A DNA stretch of 64,000 bases from Catenulispora sp. EB89 (GTDB lineage Bacteria; Actinomycetota; Actinomycetes; Streptomycetales; Catenulisporaceae), in NCBI RefSeq assembly GCF_041261445.1, contig NZ_JBGCCU010000028.1, forward strand, positions 95,646-159,645, given 5' to 3'. The notes beneath the pieces are model-generated. The model did not search any database. It was given only the letters and a program-made list of their open reading frames with translations, and was not told the origin of the DNA. The position numbers were made by a program, and so were the translations under genes. How positions within the stretch are numbered: the stretch's first letter is position 1; each line of letters starts with the position of its first letter. Positions 1 through 7,626 of the stretch are shown here, piece after piece.

Positions 1-801
1 CCAGAAGGTCCCGGTCCGGATCCCCTCCAGCGCGTGCGCCGCGACCTCTTCCGGCTCGGTCATCTTCGCTTCGAGCCCGGCGTCCTTCATCGCCTGCTCC
101 CAGCCTTCGAGGGTGGGATACGGGTTCTGTCGCGGCTTGGTCTTCGCGTAGCGCTCGGGGCGGTTGCGGTAGCTCTCCCACAGGCCGGTGCGGACCATGT
201 GCGGGCCCGGGAAGAGCACCGAGGCGCCGATCTTCGCGCCGGCCTGTTTCAGCTGCGCGTACAGGGCTTCGGTCATCGTGACGATCGAGGCTTTCGTCAC
301 GGCGTAGACGCTGGCCGTGGGCAGCGGGGCGATGCCGCCGTCCGGGGAGCTGGTGTTGACGACGTGGCCGGGGGTGTCCTGCGCGATCATGCGCGGCAGG
401 AAGGCCTGGACGCCGTGGAAGACGCCCCAGACGTTGACCGCGAAGGCCCACTGCCAGTCGGTGCGCTCGTGCTGCCACATCGGGCCCTCGGCGCCGGAGC
501 CGACGCCGGCGTTGTTGCAGAGGACGTCGACGCTGGGGAAGGTGGCGAAAGCCTTGTGCGCCAACGCTTCCACGGATTCCGGCAGCGAGACGTCGGTGAC
601 GACGCCGATGGCCCGCGCGCCGTGGACCGCTTGCTGAGCGACCTCGGCCGTTGCCTTGACTGCTTCTTCGAGAGCGGGTTCCTCAACGTCGGCGAGCACC
701 ACGTTCATGCCCTCGGCCGCGAACAGCCGGGCCATCGCCAGGCCGATGCCGCTGGCCGCGCCGGTGACGACCGCGGTCTTGCCGGGGAGGTCAGCCAGCA
801 T
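1..801 (-). CDS. SDR family oxidoreductase (3' end outside window)
   Basis: This is a short-chain dehydrogenase/reductase, an NAD(P)-dependent cytoplasmic oxidoreductase; the substrate cannot be told. The N-terminal cofactor loop reads TGAASGIG (residues 13-20) and is followed by the structural NNAG motif. The active site is intact: Ser in NTSSPDGG and YAVTK (YxxxK) downstream. The frame starts at ATG 801 and is still open at base 1, so about 267 residues are visible and the C-terminus is missing. The start overlaps the end of the upstream acetoacetate-decarboxylase-like gene by 11 bp, so the two are almost certainly co-transcribed and translationally coupled. Together with the divergent TetR gene they look like a small degradative or ketone-handling operon; that role is inference. 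Confidence 0.9.
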   Translation of the reverse strand, partial: MLADLPGKTAVVTGAASGIGLAMARLFAAEGMNVVLADVEEPALEEAVKATAEVAQQAVHGARAIGVVTDVSLPESVEALAHKAFATFPSVDVLCNNAGVGSGAEGPMWQHERTDWQWAFAVNVWGVFHGVQAFLPRMIAQDTPGHVVNTSSPDGGIAPLPTASVYAVTKASIVTMTEALYAQLKQAGAKIGASVLFPGPHMVRTGLWESYRNRPERYAKTKPRQNPYPTLEGWEQAMKDAGLEAKMTEPEEVAAHALEGIRTGTFW

Positions 802-1591
802 CGGGAGCCTCCACGGAGTCGTGGATCTGCGCCGGGTCGTCGTAGCGCTGGTGCACGTAGGGCAGGATCTCCTTCGGATCCAGCCGCGCCACGACCTCGC
901 CGCGCTGGTCGGAGGTCTTCTCCCCGTAGGTGATCTCGACCAGCCGGAGCACCGGGAGGTCGGCGATCGGGTCGAGCGCGGACTCGCGGAGGATGACCTC
1001 GCCCTCGACCGCGTCCAGGGCTCTGGTCTTCTCGTTCCGGACGCAGCGCACGAGCAGCGGGTCGGCGTCGAAGCCGGAGCCGTCCACCGCCGGCAGGAAC
1101 TTGAGATACCAGTCGACCTTGACGTAGGGCGCCGGGGGTTCCAGCGCGCCGGCGATCCGGCCGCGGATCTCGGCGAAGGTGACGCCGTGCCGGGTGACCG
1201 TGCCGGCCACCTGCTCGCCGTCCCGGTCCACGACGACCTCGGCCAGCTTCTTGGGTTCGCCGAACACCTCGCGGCCGCCGATCAGCGAGCGCTCGGTGGT
1301 CATCGGCATGACCAGGCTGTACCAGCCTTCTTCCGCGCCGTGCGCGCAGGCCACCGAGATGGCCGCGGCGCCGAGCGGCATCCCGAAGATGTCGACCTGG
1401 TTGATCGTGGCGCGCACGTACGGTTTGGCGGTCGGCTTCAGGGGCGGAGGCAGCACCTGGGCCAGGGCGTCGGGGTCGGTCTCCCAGACGGCGTGCACTC
1501 CGGTGGACCACAGGTCGGGCAGTTTCGAGGCGGATTCGCGGGCCGCGGCGACGGCTTCGAGGTCGCGGGGGCCGTAGCGCACTTTGGGCAT
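791..1591 (-). CDS. Acetoacetate decarboxylase family protein
   Basis: This 266-residue protein belongs to the acetoacetate decarboxylase (ADC) superfamily. The core carries GREVFGEPKKLAEV at about residues 106-119. The twin lysines K114-K115 match the catalytic Lys pair of true ADC, which forms a Schiff base with beta-keto acids. Many actinobacterial members act on other substrates, so decarboxylation of acetoacetate is not assured. I chose ATG 1591 over the longer upstream frame because GAGGAG lies 8-13 bases before it and the family homology begins there. The gene runs directly into the downstream SDR with an 11-bp overlap. It is divergent from a TetR gene across an 89-bp gap that contains a perfect palindrome, so TetR control is likely. 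Confidence 0.88.
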   Translation of the reverse strand: MPKVRYGPRDLEAVAAARESASKLPDLWSTGVHAVWETDPDALAQVLPPPLKPTAKPYVRATINQVDIFGMPLGAAAISVACAHGAEEGWYSLVMPMTTERSLIGGREVFGEPKKLAEVVVDRDGEQVAGTVTRHGVTFAEIRGRIAGALEPPAPYVKVDWYLKFLPAVDGSGFDADPLLVRCVRNEKTRALDAVEGEVILRESALDPIADLPVLRLVEITYGEKTSDQRGEVVARLDPKEILPYVHQRYDDPAQIHDSVEAPDAG

Positions 1592-1616
1592 ATCTGACTC
1601 CTCGTCATAAGCCTTC

Positions 1617-1631
1617 TGTAACACCGTTACA
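1617..1631. promoter_or_regulatory. TetR-type operator palindrome
   Basis: TGTAAC-ACC-GTTACA is a perfect 6-bp inverted repeat with a 3-bp spacer. It lies in the 89-bp gap between the divergent ADC-like gene (start 1591) and the TetR gene (start 1681). Size and symmetry are those of TetR-family operators, and its position would let one dimer shut both promoters. No experimental support; assignment to the adjacent TetR is inference. Confidence 0.6.
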
Positions 1632-1680
1632 CCCGTGGGCGTGAAGGGTAAAGAGCCATCGGCGGCGAGAGGATGGCACC

Positions 1681-2349
1681 GTGACCGGTTCAAGCCAGGA
1701 GGCGACGAAGCCGAGCCGTGCGCCGGCGGTGACCCGGCGCGCCGTGCTCGACGCCGCGACGCGCCTGGTCGAGCAGCAGGGCGTGGCCGGGCTGTCGATG
1801 CGCAAGCTCGCCGCCGAGCTGGGAGTCGCGGTCACCTCGATCTACTGGCACGTCGGTAACCGCGAGGCGCTGCTCGACGAACTGGTGCAGGAGATGGTGC
1901 ACGGCCTGGAGACGCTGCCCGCGCGCGGGACGACGCCGACGGCGCGCGTGCTGTCGCTCGCGGTGGAGCTGCGCCGGGTGCTGCGGGACCACCCGCACCT
2001 GATCGGGCTGGTCAACGAGCGCGGACTGACCCCGGCGATGTTCCTGCCCTCCCAGCGGGCCCTGATCGCCGAGATCTCGGCCGCCGGACTGCGCGGCGCC
2101 CGGGCCGCCGAGGCGGTGCGGGCGTTGCAGTACCACGTGATCGGGTTCATCCTCGTCGAGCGGCACACCGACCGCTCGCCGGAGCAGCGGCCGTCGGCCG
2201 AGGAGCTGTGGCAGGCCGAGCCGGCTCCCGACGCCGCGCTGGCCGGTGCGCTGGCCACGCCGGTGGACGCCGACCGGCTGTTCGCGGTGGCGACCGGGGC
2301 GTTGGTGCGGTCGCTGCTCGCGGATCAAGCGCCACCGGAGAATCAGTAG
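1681..2349 (+). CDS. TetR/AcrR family transcriptional regulator
   Basis: This 222-residue one-component repressor has an N-terminal TetR helix-turn-helix at about residues 17-64, ending in the signature VTSIYWHVGNREALLDELV. An all-helical ligand/dimer domain fills the rest and resembles the TetR_C type found with TetR-class regulators. The start is GTG 1681, with GAGAGGA about 8 bases upstream; no in-frame ATG lies nearby. It faces the ADC-like/SDR operon across a gap that holds the palindrome at 1617-1631. It probably represses that operon and itself. The ligand is unknown. A methyltransferase gene follows 34 bp downstream on the same strand and may be co-transcribed. Confidence 0.9.
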   Translation: MTGSSQEATKPSRAPAVTRRAVLDAATRLVEQQGVAGLSMRKLAAELGVAVTSIYWHVGNREALLDELVQEMVHGLETLPARGTTPTARVLSLAVELRRVLRDHPHLIGLVNERGLTPAMFLPSQRALIAEISAAGLRGARAAEAVRALQYHVIGFILVERHTDRSPEQRPSAEELWQAEPAPDAALAGALATPVDADRLFAVATGALVRSLLADQAPPENQ

Positions 2350-2383
2350 CCTGAGACAGGCGTCCCCGCCTACCTTGGTCGAC

Positions 2384-3130
2384 ATGACAGTCGAGGAGAT
2401 CGTCGGTCCGGCGACGCGCATGGTGTTCCACTCGCCGATGTCCGAGGAGCGCGCGAACCGCATCGCCGCGGACCTGGCAGCCACCCGGCCGGCGACGGTC
2501 GCCGACTACGCGTGCGGCTGGGGCGAGCTGCTGCTGCGGGTACTGGCGCTGGCACCGGCCGCGCGGGGATACGGCGTGGACCTGTCGGGGCGGGATCTGG
2601 CGCGGGGACGGGCCAACGCCGCGGCCCGCGGACTCGGAGACCGGGTGGAGTTCGTCGAAGGACCGGCACGGGAGAACGCGCGGACGGCGGACGTGGTGAT
2701 CAGCAGCGGGGCGTGGCAGGCGTTCGGCCGGAACGTGACGCGGGCGCTGGAAGCCCTGCGTCCGCTGGTGAATCCCGGCGGGCGGCTGTTCTTCGGGGTC
2801 GAGCACTGGGAGACCGTGCCGCCGCCGGAGCGGCTGGCCGAGATGTGGCCCGGGACCACCGCCGAAAGCTACGAGCTGCTGGCGGACCTCGCCGACCACG
2901 CCGTCGCCGCCGGGTTCCGTCCGCTGCGCATCGAGTCCTCGACCCGCCCGGAGTGGGACGACTACGAATCGCTGGAGACGATGGACGCCGAGGAGTGGCT
3001 GCTGGCCGAACCGGACCATCCGGACGCGGCGGCGGTCCGTGACCGACTGGACGGCAAGCGGAGCATCTGGCTGCGCGGACACCGTGACTACTTCGGATTC
3101 ACCATGCTCACACTGGGTGTTCCCGGGTAG
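2384..3130 (+). CDS. Class I SAM-dependent methyltransferase
   Basis: This 248-residue protein has a Rossmann methyltransferase fold. Motif I is ADYACGWGELLLRVL (about residues 39-53), followed by the acidic strand YGVDLSGRDL that should bind the SAM ribose, then VEFVEGPARE and VVISSGAWQAF as the post-motif strands. The second half, with FFGVEHWETVPPPE, is typical of small-molecule methyltransferases. The acceptor is unknown. I start it at ATG 2384 because motif I then sits at its usual distance from the N-terminus; the open frame itself extends further upstream into tetR. It follows the TetR gene by 34 bp, so it may share that transcript. Confidence 0.82.
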   Translation: MTVEEIVGPATRMVFHSPMSEERANRIAADLAATRPATVADYACGWGELLLRVLALAPAARGYGVDLSGRDLARGRANAAARGLGDRVEFVEGPARENARTADVVISSGAWQAFGRNVTRALEALRPLVNPGGRLFFGVEHWETVPPPERLAEMWPGTTAESYELLADLADHAVAAGFRPLRIESSTRPEWDDYESLETMDAEEWLLAEPDHPDAAAVRDRLDGKRSIWLRGHRDYFGFTMLTLGVPG

Positions 3131-3215
3131 TACAGCCCTTGACCGAGCACTGATGCCCTCAAAGCATTGTCGCTTTCGGGCTGACGCGAGCCCGGCGATC
3201 GCATAACGTTCTGCC

Positions 3216-4166
3216 GTGTCTTCACCGCTCCTTGAGTACCCGAGGGGCCCTCGCCTGTCCCTGCGCGAGTTCCGCCCCGACGACCTTCTGGCCTGGCAGC
3301 GCATAGCCGGCGACCCACGGGTCGCCGCGCACACCCCGTGGCCGGCCCTGGCCACCCCGGACACCGCCGGCGCGTGGCTGTCCGAGACCGCGCGCATGGC
3401 TCAGCTCCAGCCCCGCCGCAGCTTCTACCTCGCGGTAGAGCAGTACGGGGACCTGATCGGCTCGGCGACGCTGGACATCCTCAGCTTCCCGCACCGCCAG
3501 GGCGAGATCGGCGTCTACCTCCGCCCCGACCGCTGGGCCGAGGGGCTGGGGACGGAGGCCTCGCGCCTCCTGCTGGAGCTGGCGTTCTCCCGCCTGGAGC
3601 TGCACCGCGTGCAGACCACCGTGGACCCGCGGAACACCGCGGGAATGCGGGTGGCGGAGCACGTGAAGATGCGGCCGGAGGGCGTGCTGCTGGACCGCTT
3701 CCTGGTCGGCGGCCAGTGGCAGGACCGCGCGATGTACGCGATCACCATGCCCGAGTGGCGCGGCGGCGGCCGCGGCGGAGCGCATGCGGCTGGTGCGGCG
3801 GGGGATGCGGGTGCGGCTGGTGCTGGTGCGGCGGCTGAGCCCGCGACCGGCGTCCCGGGCGAGGCTCCGGCTGCGGAAGCGGCCGAGGGCTTCGACGCCT
3901 TCAGCAAGCCTGCCGCCGGCCCCGGCCCCGGCGGCGCGGCGACTCCGACGACCGTCTCGTTCGAGGGCGGCCCCGAGGAGCCGGTGCTGGGCGCGCCAGT
4001 CCCACCGGAGGCCGACGAGCAGCACGCCGACGCCGAGCAGGAGGCCCGCGAGAAGTTCGCCGACGGCGCCTTCGACGACGACGAGGAGAGCGAGCCGCAG
4101 GTGCTGACGGCGCAGATCGTCATGGAGCAGATCGAGGTCGTGCACATCCTGCCCCGGGAGCCGTAG
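3216..4166 (+). CDS. GNAT N-acetyltransferase (RimJ/RimL type) with long low-complexity tail
   Basis: Residues 1-185 form a RimJ/RimL-type GNAT domain: RLSLREFRPDDLLAW near the N-terminus, the acetyl-CoA loop region WAEGLGTEASRLLLELAF, and the strand HRVQTTVDPRNTAGMRVAEH. The domain transfers an acetyl group from acetyl-CoA to a protein N-terminus, amine or small molecule; the acceptor is not predictable. Residues about 188-316 are unusual: a Gly/Ala-rich linker followed by an acidic segment (ADEQHADAEQEARE, FDDDEESEPQ) and a hydrophobic end, LTAQIVMEQIEVVHIL. Typical family members are 170-200 residues. The start is GTG 3216. Monocistronic as far as visible. Confidence 0.83.
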   Translation: MSSPLLEYPRGPRLSLREFRPDDLLAWQRIAGDPRVAAHTPWPALATPDTAGAWLSETARMAQLQPRRSFYLAVEQYGDLIGSATLDILSFPHRQGEIGVYLRPDRWAEGLGTEASRLLLELAFSRLELHRVQTTVDPRNTAGMRVAEHVKMRPEGVLLDRFLVGGQWQDRAMYAITMPEWRGGGRGGAHAAGAAGDAGAAGAGAAAEPATGVPGEAPAAEAAEGFDAFSKPAAGPGPGGAATPTTVSFEGGPEEPVLGAPVPPEADEQHADAEQEAREKFADGAFDDDEESEPQVLTAQIVMEQIEVVHILPREP

Positions 4167-4185
4167 CAGCAGCCGGAGCCGGCGA

Positions 4186-5457
4186 TCAGGCTTCTGCGAC
4201 GTCAGCCGCCGTCGAAACGCCTTCGGCGGCGGCATCCTGCTGCGCGGCCCTGCGTTTCTCCGCGCTCGCGAGGGCGGCCTCGACCAGCGGCAGCCTGATC
4301 GCGGGCTCGACGTCGAGCCGACGCGCCGACGCGATCAGCCGCCGGCTCTGCGCGAAGTCGCCAAGTGTGGCCTCGACGAGGGCCCGCACCGCGAGGAGGT
4401 CCGCACGCTCCTTGTCGGTGCGCGCCTCGTCATCGGCGCCGACCAGCAGCCTGCGAGCCTCAGCCGGACGGTTCTGGACCAGCCGGATCAAGCCCAGGGC
4501 GCAGCGGGCGATGGAGCAGGAGCGGTCCTTGCCGTAGGCGAACTCGGCGAGCGCCGCGATCTCGGCCACGAGCTCCGGATCCCGAGCCTCCCGGCGGATG
4601 AGCCGGCGCAGCACTTCAAGGCCCTGGACCCAGGCGACACGCCCGGCCATGGACGCGGCAGTCTCGGGGCGCATCCGCGGATTCCGCGCCGCTCGGACGA
4701 AGCGGGGGATGTCCGCGGTGAACTCCGCGATACCCGCCCTCATCGTGGCCGCCATCAGCACGGTGGCGGCGGCCACGTCCGTGGTGCCCTGGCCGTAGTC
4801 GGCCATCGCGCGCAGACCCGCGAGGTCCGGCACTCCCCCGCGCTGGATTTCGGCGAGGTACTCCTTGAGCCGGGCCTCGTCCTTCATCGAATTCCTCCTT
4901 GTTCCACCCCGCCGTAGCAGCCACGTAAACACCTGCAACCCATCAGATGGGCGTCCGCGCGCATGGAGCGGGACGAGATTGCCCGCGCCCACTCCCAGGC
5001 CCAGGATCACCGGCAGGAGCAGGAGTCCGTGCTGCTCCGCACTGACCCCGTGTCGATCCGCCAACTGCCAGAAGAAGACGGCGATGCCGATGTTCGCGCC
5101 CGGCCCGGCCAGCGCCGTGACGGCGATGCGGGCCGGTATCGCGACCGCGCCGGGGCGCGGCGCGACGTTGACGTGCGGCCGCCCTCCGGCGCCCCGGCCG
5201 CCCGGCAGCAGCCGGATGTGGCCGACCCCGAGCCCCATGAGCAGCGCGCCGACGAGGTGCCCCAGTTCGTGCGCGATGACCGTGCCGATCCACGCGCCGA
5301 GGAAGACGGCCAAGAAGACGGGGATGACCCTGGCATCCGGATGCTTTCGCATCGACCACAGCACGTGTATCTCGTCCGCACAGGCGAAGCCGACGATCAG
5401 CCCTGTCACGAACACCTGGGCCGCCCGGTACCAGACCGACGTCCGGCGCGCGTTCAT
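4186..5457 (-). CDS. M50-type (site-2 protease-like) membrane protease with helical C-terminal domain
   Basis: This 423-residue membrane protein carries the zinc metalloprotease motif HELGH (H63, E64, H67) inside a hydrophobic segment. A second M50 signature, NLVPL...SDG, supplies a third ligand candidate, D172. About four transmembrane stretches fall between residues 10 and 165, so the active site is intramembrane. Residues 190-423 are soluble, Ala/Arg/Glu-rich and helical, resembling an alpha-solenoid (TPR-like) domain; this part begins at NSMKDEARLKEYL. Family knowledge suggests intramembrane proteolysis of a regulatory or signal protein; the substrate is unknown. ATG 5457 is the first start giving the first membrane helix. 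The gene ends 19 bp from the convergent GNAT gene. Confidence 0.75.
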   Translation of the reverse strand: MNARRTSVWYRAAQVFVTGLIVGFACADEIHVLWSMRKHPDARVIPVFLAVFLGAWIGTVIAHELGHLVGALLMGLGVGHIRLLPGGRGAGGRPHVNVAPRPGAVAIPARIAVTALAGPGANIGIAVFFWQLADRHGVSAEQHGLLLLPVILGLGVGAGNLVPLHARGRPSDGLQVFTWLLRRGGTRRNSMKDEARLKEYLAEIQRGGVPDLAGLRAMADYGQGTTDVAAATVLMAATMRAGIAEFTADIPRFVRAARNPRMRPETAASMAGRVAWVQGLEVLRRLIRREARDPELVAEIAALAEFAYGKDRSCSIARCALGLIRLVQNRPAEARRLLVGADDEARTDKERADLLAVRALVEATLGDFAQSRRLIASARRLDVEPAIRLPLVEAALASAEKRRAAQQDAAAEGVSTAADVAEA

Positions 5458-5674
5458 TTCAGCACTGTAAGGACTCTGACAGACTTCGATCCATCATCGC
5501 GAACACATGTTCAATCCGGGGCCGCCCAGTGTTGGTTCCTTAGTCGTCGAAGGACCTGGCGGCGACGCGATGGCCTGCATGGCCTAGCGATCGACTACCG
5601 CCCGATAACGCCGGGTAGGCCGCTCTCGGCGGTGGAGGCCGCCGCGTCCTGTCACCGTGACCCGGGAGTCGGAA

Positions 5675-5956
5675 ATGGCCGTGTGTGAGGTTTGTGGCAA
5701 CGACTACTACATGTCGTTCGACGTCGTCGCCGCCGGCGTGAAGCACACCTTCGACTCGTTCGAGTGCGCGATTCACCGGATGGCGCCGACCTGTGAGCAC
5801 TGCCGGTGCCGGATCGTCGGGCACGGGGTCGAAGCGGACGGCAAGTTCTACTGCTGTGCGCATTGCGCGAAGTCGGCCGGCGCGAACGGTATCGCCGACC
5901 ACGTCGACCACGCGTCGCACCCCGGGCACTTGATCGCCGCCGGTGGCGGTGCGTGA
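5675..5956 (+). CDS. Small Cys-rich zinc-binding (prokaryotic metallothionein-like) protein
   Basis: This is a 93-residue protein rich in Cys and His: CEVCGNDYYM near the start, FDSFECAIH, then CEHCRCRIVGHGVE and FYCCAHCA, and a His-rich tail (DHVDHASHPGH). The DGKFYCCAHCA block resembles the C-terminal half of SmtA-type bacterial metallothioneins, and proteins of this shape are usually annotated as metallothionein-like. Zn or Cu binding is therefore likely; a storage or stress role is inference. I start at ATG 5675, with GGGAG 8 bases upstream, rather than GTG 5657. It stands alone between two minus-strand genes. About 215 bp of upstream sequence holds no other gene or clear repeat. Confidence 0.75.
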   Translation: MAVCEVCGNDYYMSFDVVAAGVKHTFDSFECAIHRMAPTCEHCRCRIVGHGVEADGKFYCCAHCAKSAGANGIADHVDHASHPGHLIAAGGGA

Positions 5957-6007
5957 GGGAGCCTCGGGCGGGCTGGGCGTAGCGCGGGTTTGACGCCGGG
6001 GAGCGAG

Positions 6008-6631
6008 TCAGCGCTCGTCGGCGTCAGCGTTGGCGTCGGGTGAGCTGGCGTCGAGTGATTCAGTGTTTTCCTTCGGCTTCGGCTTCGCCGTACCGAAGTC
6101 CTCGGCGGTCATGAGATCGGTCTCGTGCGCCCACTGGGCCCAGCCCGCCAGCGCTTCGTTTATCCGGATCCCCGCCTCGATCGCGATCCGCATCGCCCGC
6201 GTCTGCGCGCTCGTGCCCCACTCGCCGCGGTCCTTGGTCTCGGCGTAGCCGCGCAGCGCGGCCGCCGTCTCGGCGAAGAAGGCCTGCTCGGACGCCAGGT
6301 GTGTCTTCAGGTCCTCGGGGTCCATCAGCCAGAAGAAGTACGCGCGGAACAGCGTCTCCATCCGGAACGTGTGGTCGACCTCCACCTCTGCGAGCCAGCG
6401 GCGCACCTCGGCCAGGCCCTGGTCGGTGATGCGGTACGCCTTGCGCCGGCGCGGGCCGGTGCTCTCCACCTCGATCAGGCCGGCCGTCTCCAGGCGCGCC
6501 AGCTCCGAGTAGATCTGCGGGTGCTGCGCCGGCCAGACCGAGCCGAGGGCTTCGGAGAAGCGGCGGGCGAGGTCGTAGCCGCTGGCCGGGCCTTCGGCGA
6601 GCAGGCCGAGCAGGCCGTGGCGCAGCGACAT
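6008..6631 (-). CDS. PadR family transcriptional regulator
   Basis: This 207-residue regulator has an N-terminal winged helix: MSLRHGLLGLLAEGPASGYDLARRF, then AQHPQIYSELARLETAGLIEVE and the wing RRKAYRITDQG. The C-terminal PadR_C region (about 90-180) contains ETLFRAYFFWLMDPEDL and forms the dimerisation coiled coil. A short Glu/Asp-rich tail ends the protein. ATG 6631 is preceded by AGGAGG at a proper distance, so longer starts are not needed. The gene is divergent from an SDR gene. The 140-bp gap contains overlapping ATGT-N8-ACAT sites, the classic PadR/LmrR operator form, so it very likely controls both itself and the SDR. Confidence 0.9.
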   Translation of the reverse strand: MSLRHGLLGLLAEGPASGYDLARRFSEALGSVWPAQHPQIYSELARLETAGLIEVESTGPRRRKAYRITDQGLAEVRRWLAEVEVDHTFRMETLFRAYFFWLMDPEDLKTHLASEQAFFAETAAALRGYAETKDRGEWGTSAQTRAMRIAIEAGIRINEALAGWAQWAHETDLMTAEDFGTAKPKPKENTESLDASSPDANADADER

Positions 6632-6692
6632 CGGCGGGGTCCTCCTGGCGGATCGGTGGCAGCGGGTGGCAGTCGGCGGCTGATCGTCCATC

Positions 6693-6743
6693 TTGACACA
6701 TCGGTGCGGACATGTAGACGATGACATGTACAGACAGACATGT
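6693..6743 (+). promoter_or_regulatory. Putative promoter with overlapping PadR operators
   Basis: ACATGT occurs three times at exactly 14-bp steps (6710-6715, 6724-6729, 6738-6743). This creates two overlapping ATGT-N8-ACAT sites (6712-6727 and 6726-6741), the consensus described for PadR-family operators. A TTGACA hexamer at 6693-6698 lies 16-17 bp before a weak -10-like TAGACG near 6715, so the repressor would cover the -10 region and transcript start of the rightward SDR gene. Confidence 0.7.
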
Positions 6744-6771
6744 TGAGTGGAACGTATGGGGAGGGGCTGTC

Positions 6772-7626
6772 ATGAACGGCGAGCAGAAGCGCGCGGTGGT
6801 GCTGACCGGCGCGGGCGGGGGCGTGGGGCGCGCGACGACACAGGCGTTGGCCGAGCGCGGGTTCCGCGTCTACGCGGCAGTGCGCGAATCGGGTGGGGAG
6901 TTTCTGCAGCACCCTGACGTCCGGGCCTTCCCGCTGGACGTCACCGATCCCGCCAGCGTGGCCGACGCCGTGGCCCACGTCCTGGCCGACGGCTGCACCG
7001 CCCTGCACGGCGTCGTCAACAACGCCGGCATCATCGTGCAGGGCCCGCTGGAGCTGGTCACCGCGCAGGACCTGCGGCACCAGTTCGACGTCAACGTCTT
7101 CGGCGCGGTCGCGGTCACCCAGGCGTTCCTGCCGCTGCTGCGCGCCGGCCGCGGCCGGCTGGTCAACATCACCGCCGCGACGGCGCGGGTCGCCGGACCG
7201 TTCTTCGGGCCGATCTCGGCGAGCAAGGCGGCGCTCCAGTCGCTGTCCGACGCCCAGCGCCTGGAGCTCGCGCACTGGGGCCTGCCGGTCGTCGTGGTCG
7301 AACCGGGCTTCGTGGACACCGCGATCTTCGCCAAGGCGGCGCAGGCCACGGCGAAGGCGACAGCAGCCCTGACTCCGGCCGAACGCGCCCTCTACGAGGC
7401 CCAGATCCAGGCCGTGGACGGCGCGCTGGCCAAGTCCAAGGCCGCCCCGCCCACGATCGTGGCCGACGCCGTGATCAGGGCGCTGACCGCGCGCAAGCCC
7501 AAGCCGCGCTACACCGTCGGATCCGACACGCGCATGCTCGGGCTGCTGGCGCGCCTGCCACTGCGGACGCGGGACCGGCTGCTGGCGGGCGTCATGGGCC
7601 TGAACAAGGTCCCCGCGGCGCGATGA
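6772..7626 (+). CDS. SDR-fold protein lacking the catalytic Ser and Tyr
   Basis: This 284-residue short-chain dehydrogenase-fold protein has a cofactor loop LTGAGGGVGRATTQAL and the NNAG motif in VVNNAGIIVQGPLEL. The active-site strand reads LVNITAATARVAGPFFGPISASKAALQ in two parts of family alignment. The YxxxK tyrosine is Ile (codon atc at 7217-7219), and the residue 13 positions earlier, normally the catalytic Ser, is Ala; the Lys remains. Normal reductase chemistry is therefore doubtful. It may be a redox sensor, binding protein or degenerate enzyme. ATG 6772 has GGGGAGGGG just upstream. It is divergent from PadR and probably its main target; a 44-codon frame overlaps its stop. Confidence 0.85.
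   Translation: MNGEQKRAVVLTGAGGGVGRATTQALAERGFRVYAAVRESGGEFLQHPDVRAFPLDVTDPASVADAVAHVLADGCTALHGVVNNAGIIVQGPLELVTAQDLRHQFDVNVFGAVAVTQAFLPLLRAGRGRLVNITAATARVAGPFFGPISASKAALQSLSDAQRLELAHWGLPVVVVEPGFVDTAIFAKAAQATAKATAALTPAERALYEAQIQAVDGALAKSKAAPPTIVADAVIRALTARKPKPRYTVGSDTRMLGLLARLPLRTRDRLLAGVMGLNKVPAAR

Noticed and set aside
2384..3130. Methyltransferase plus ABM-like protein and ABC pair as a natural-product cluster
   Set aside because: The genes are tens of kb apart among housekeeping genes and no PKS, NRPS, terpene or RiPP core enzyme is present.
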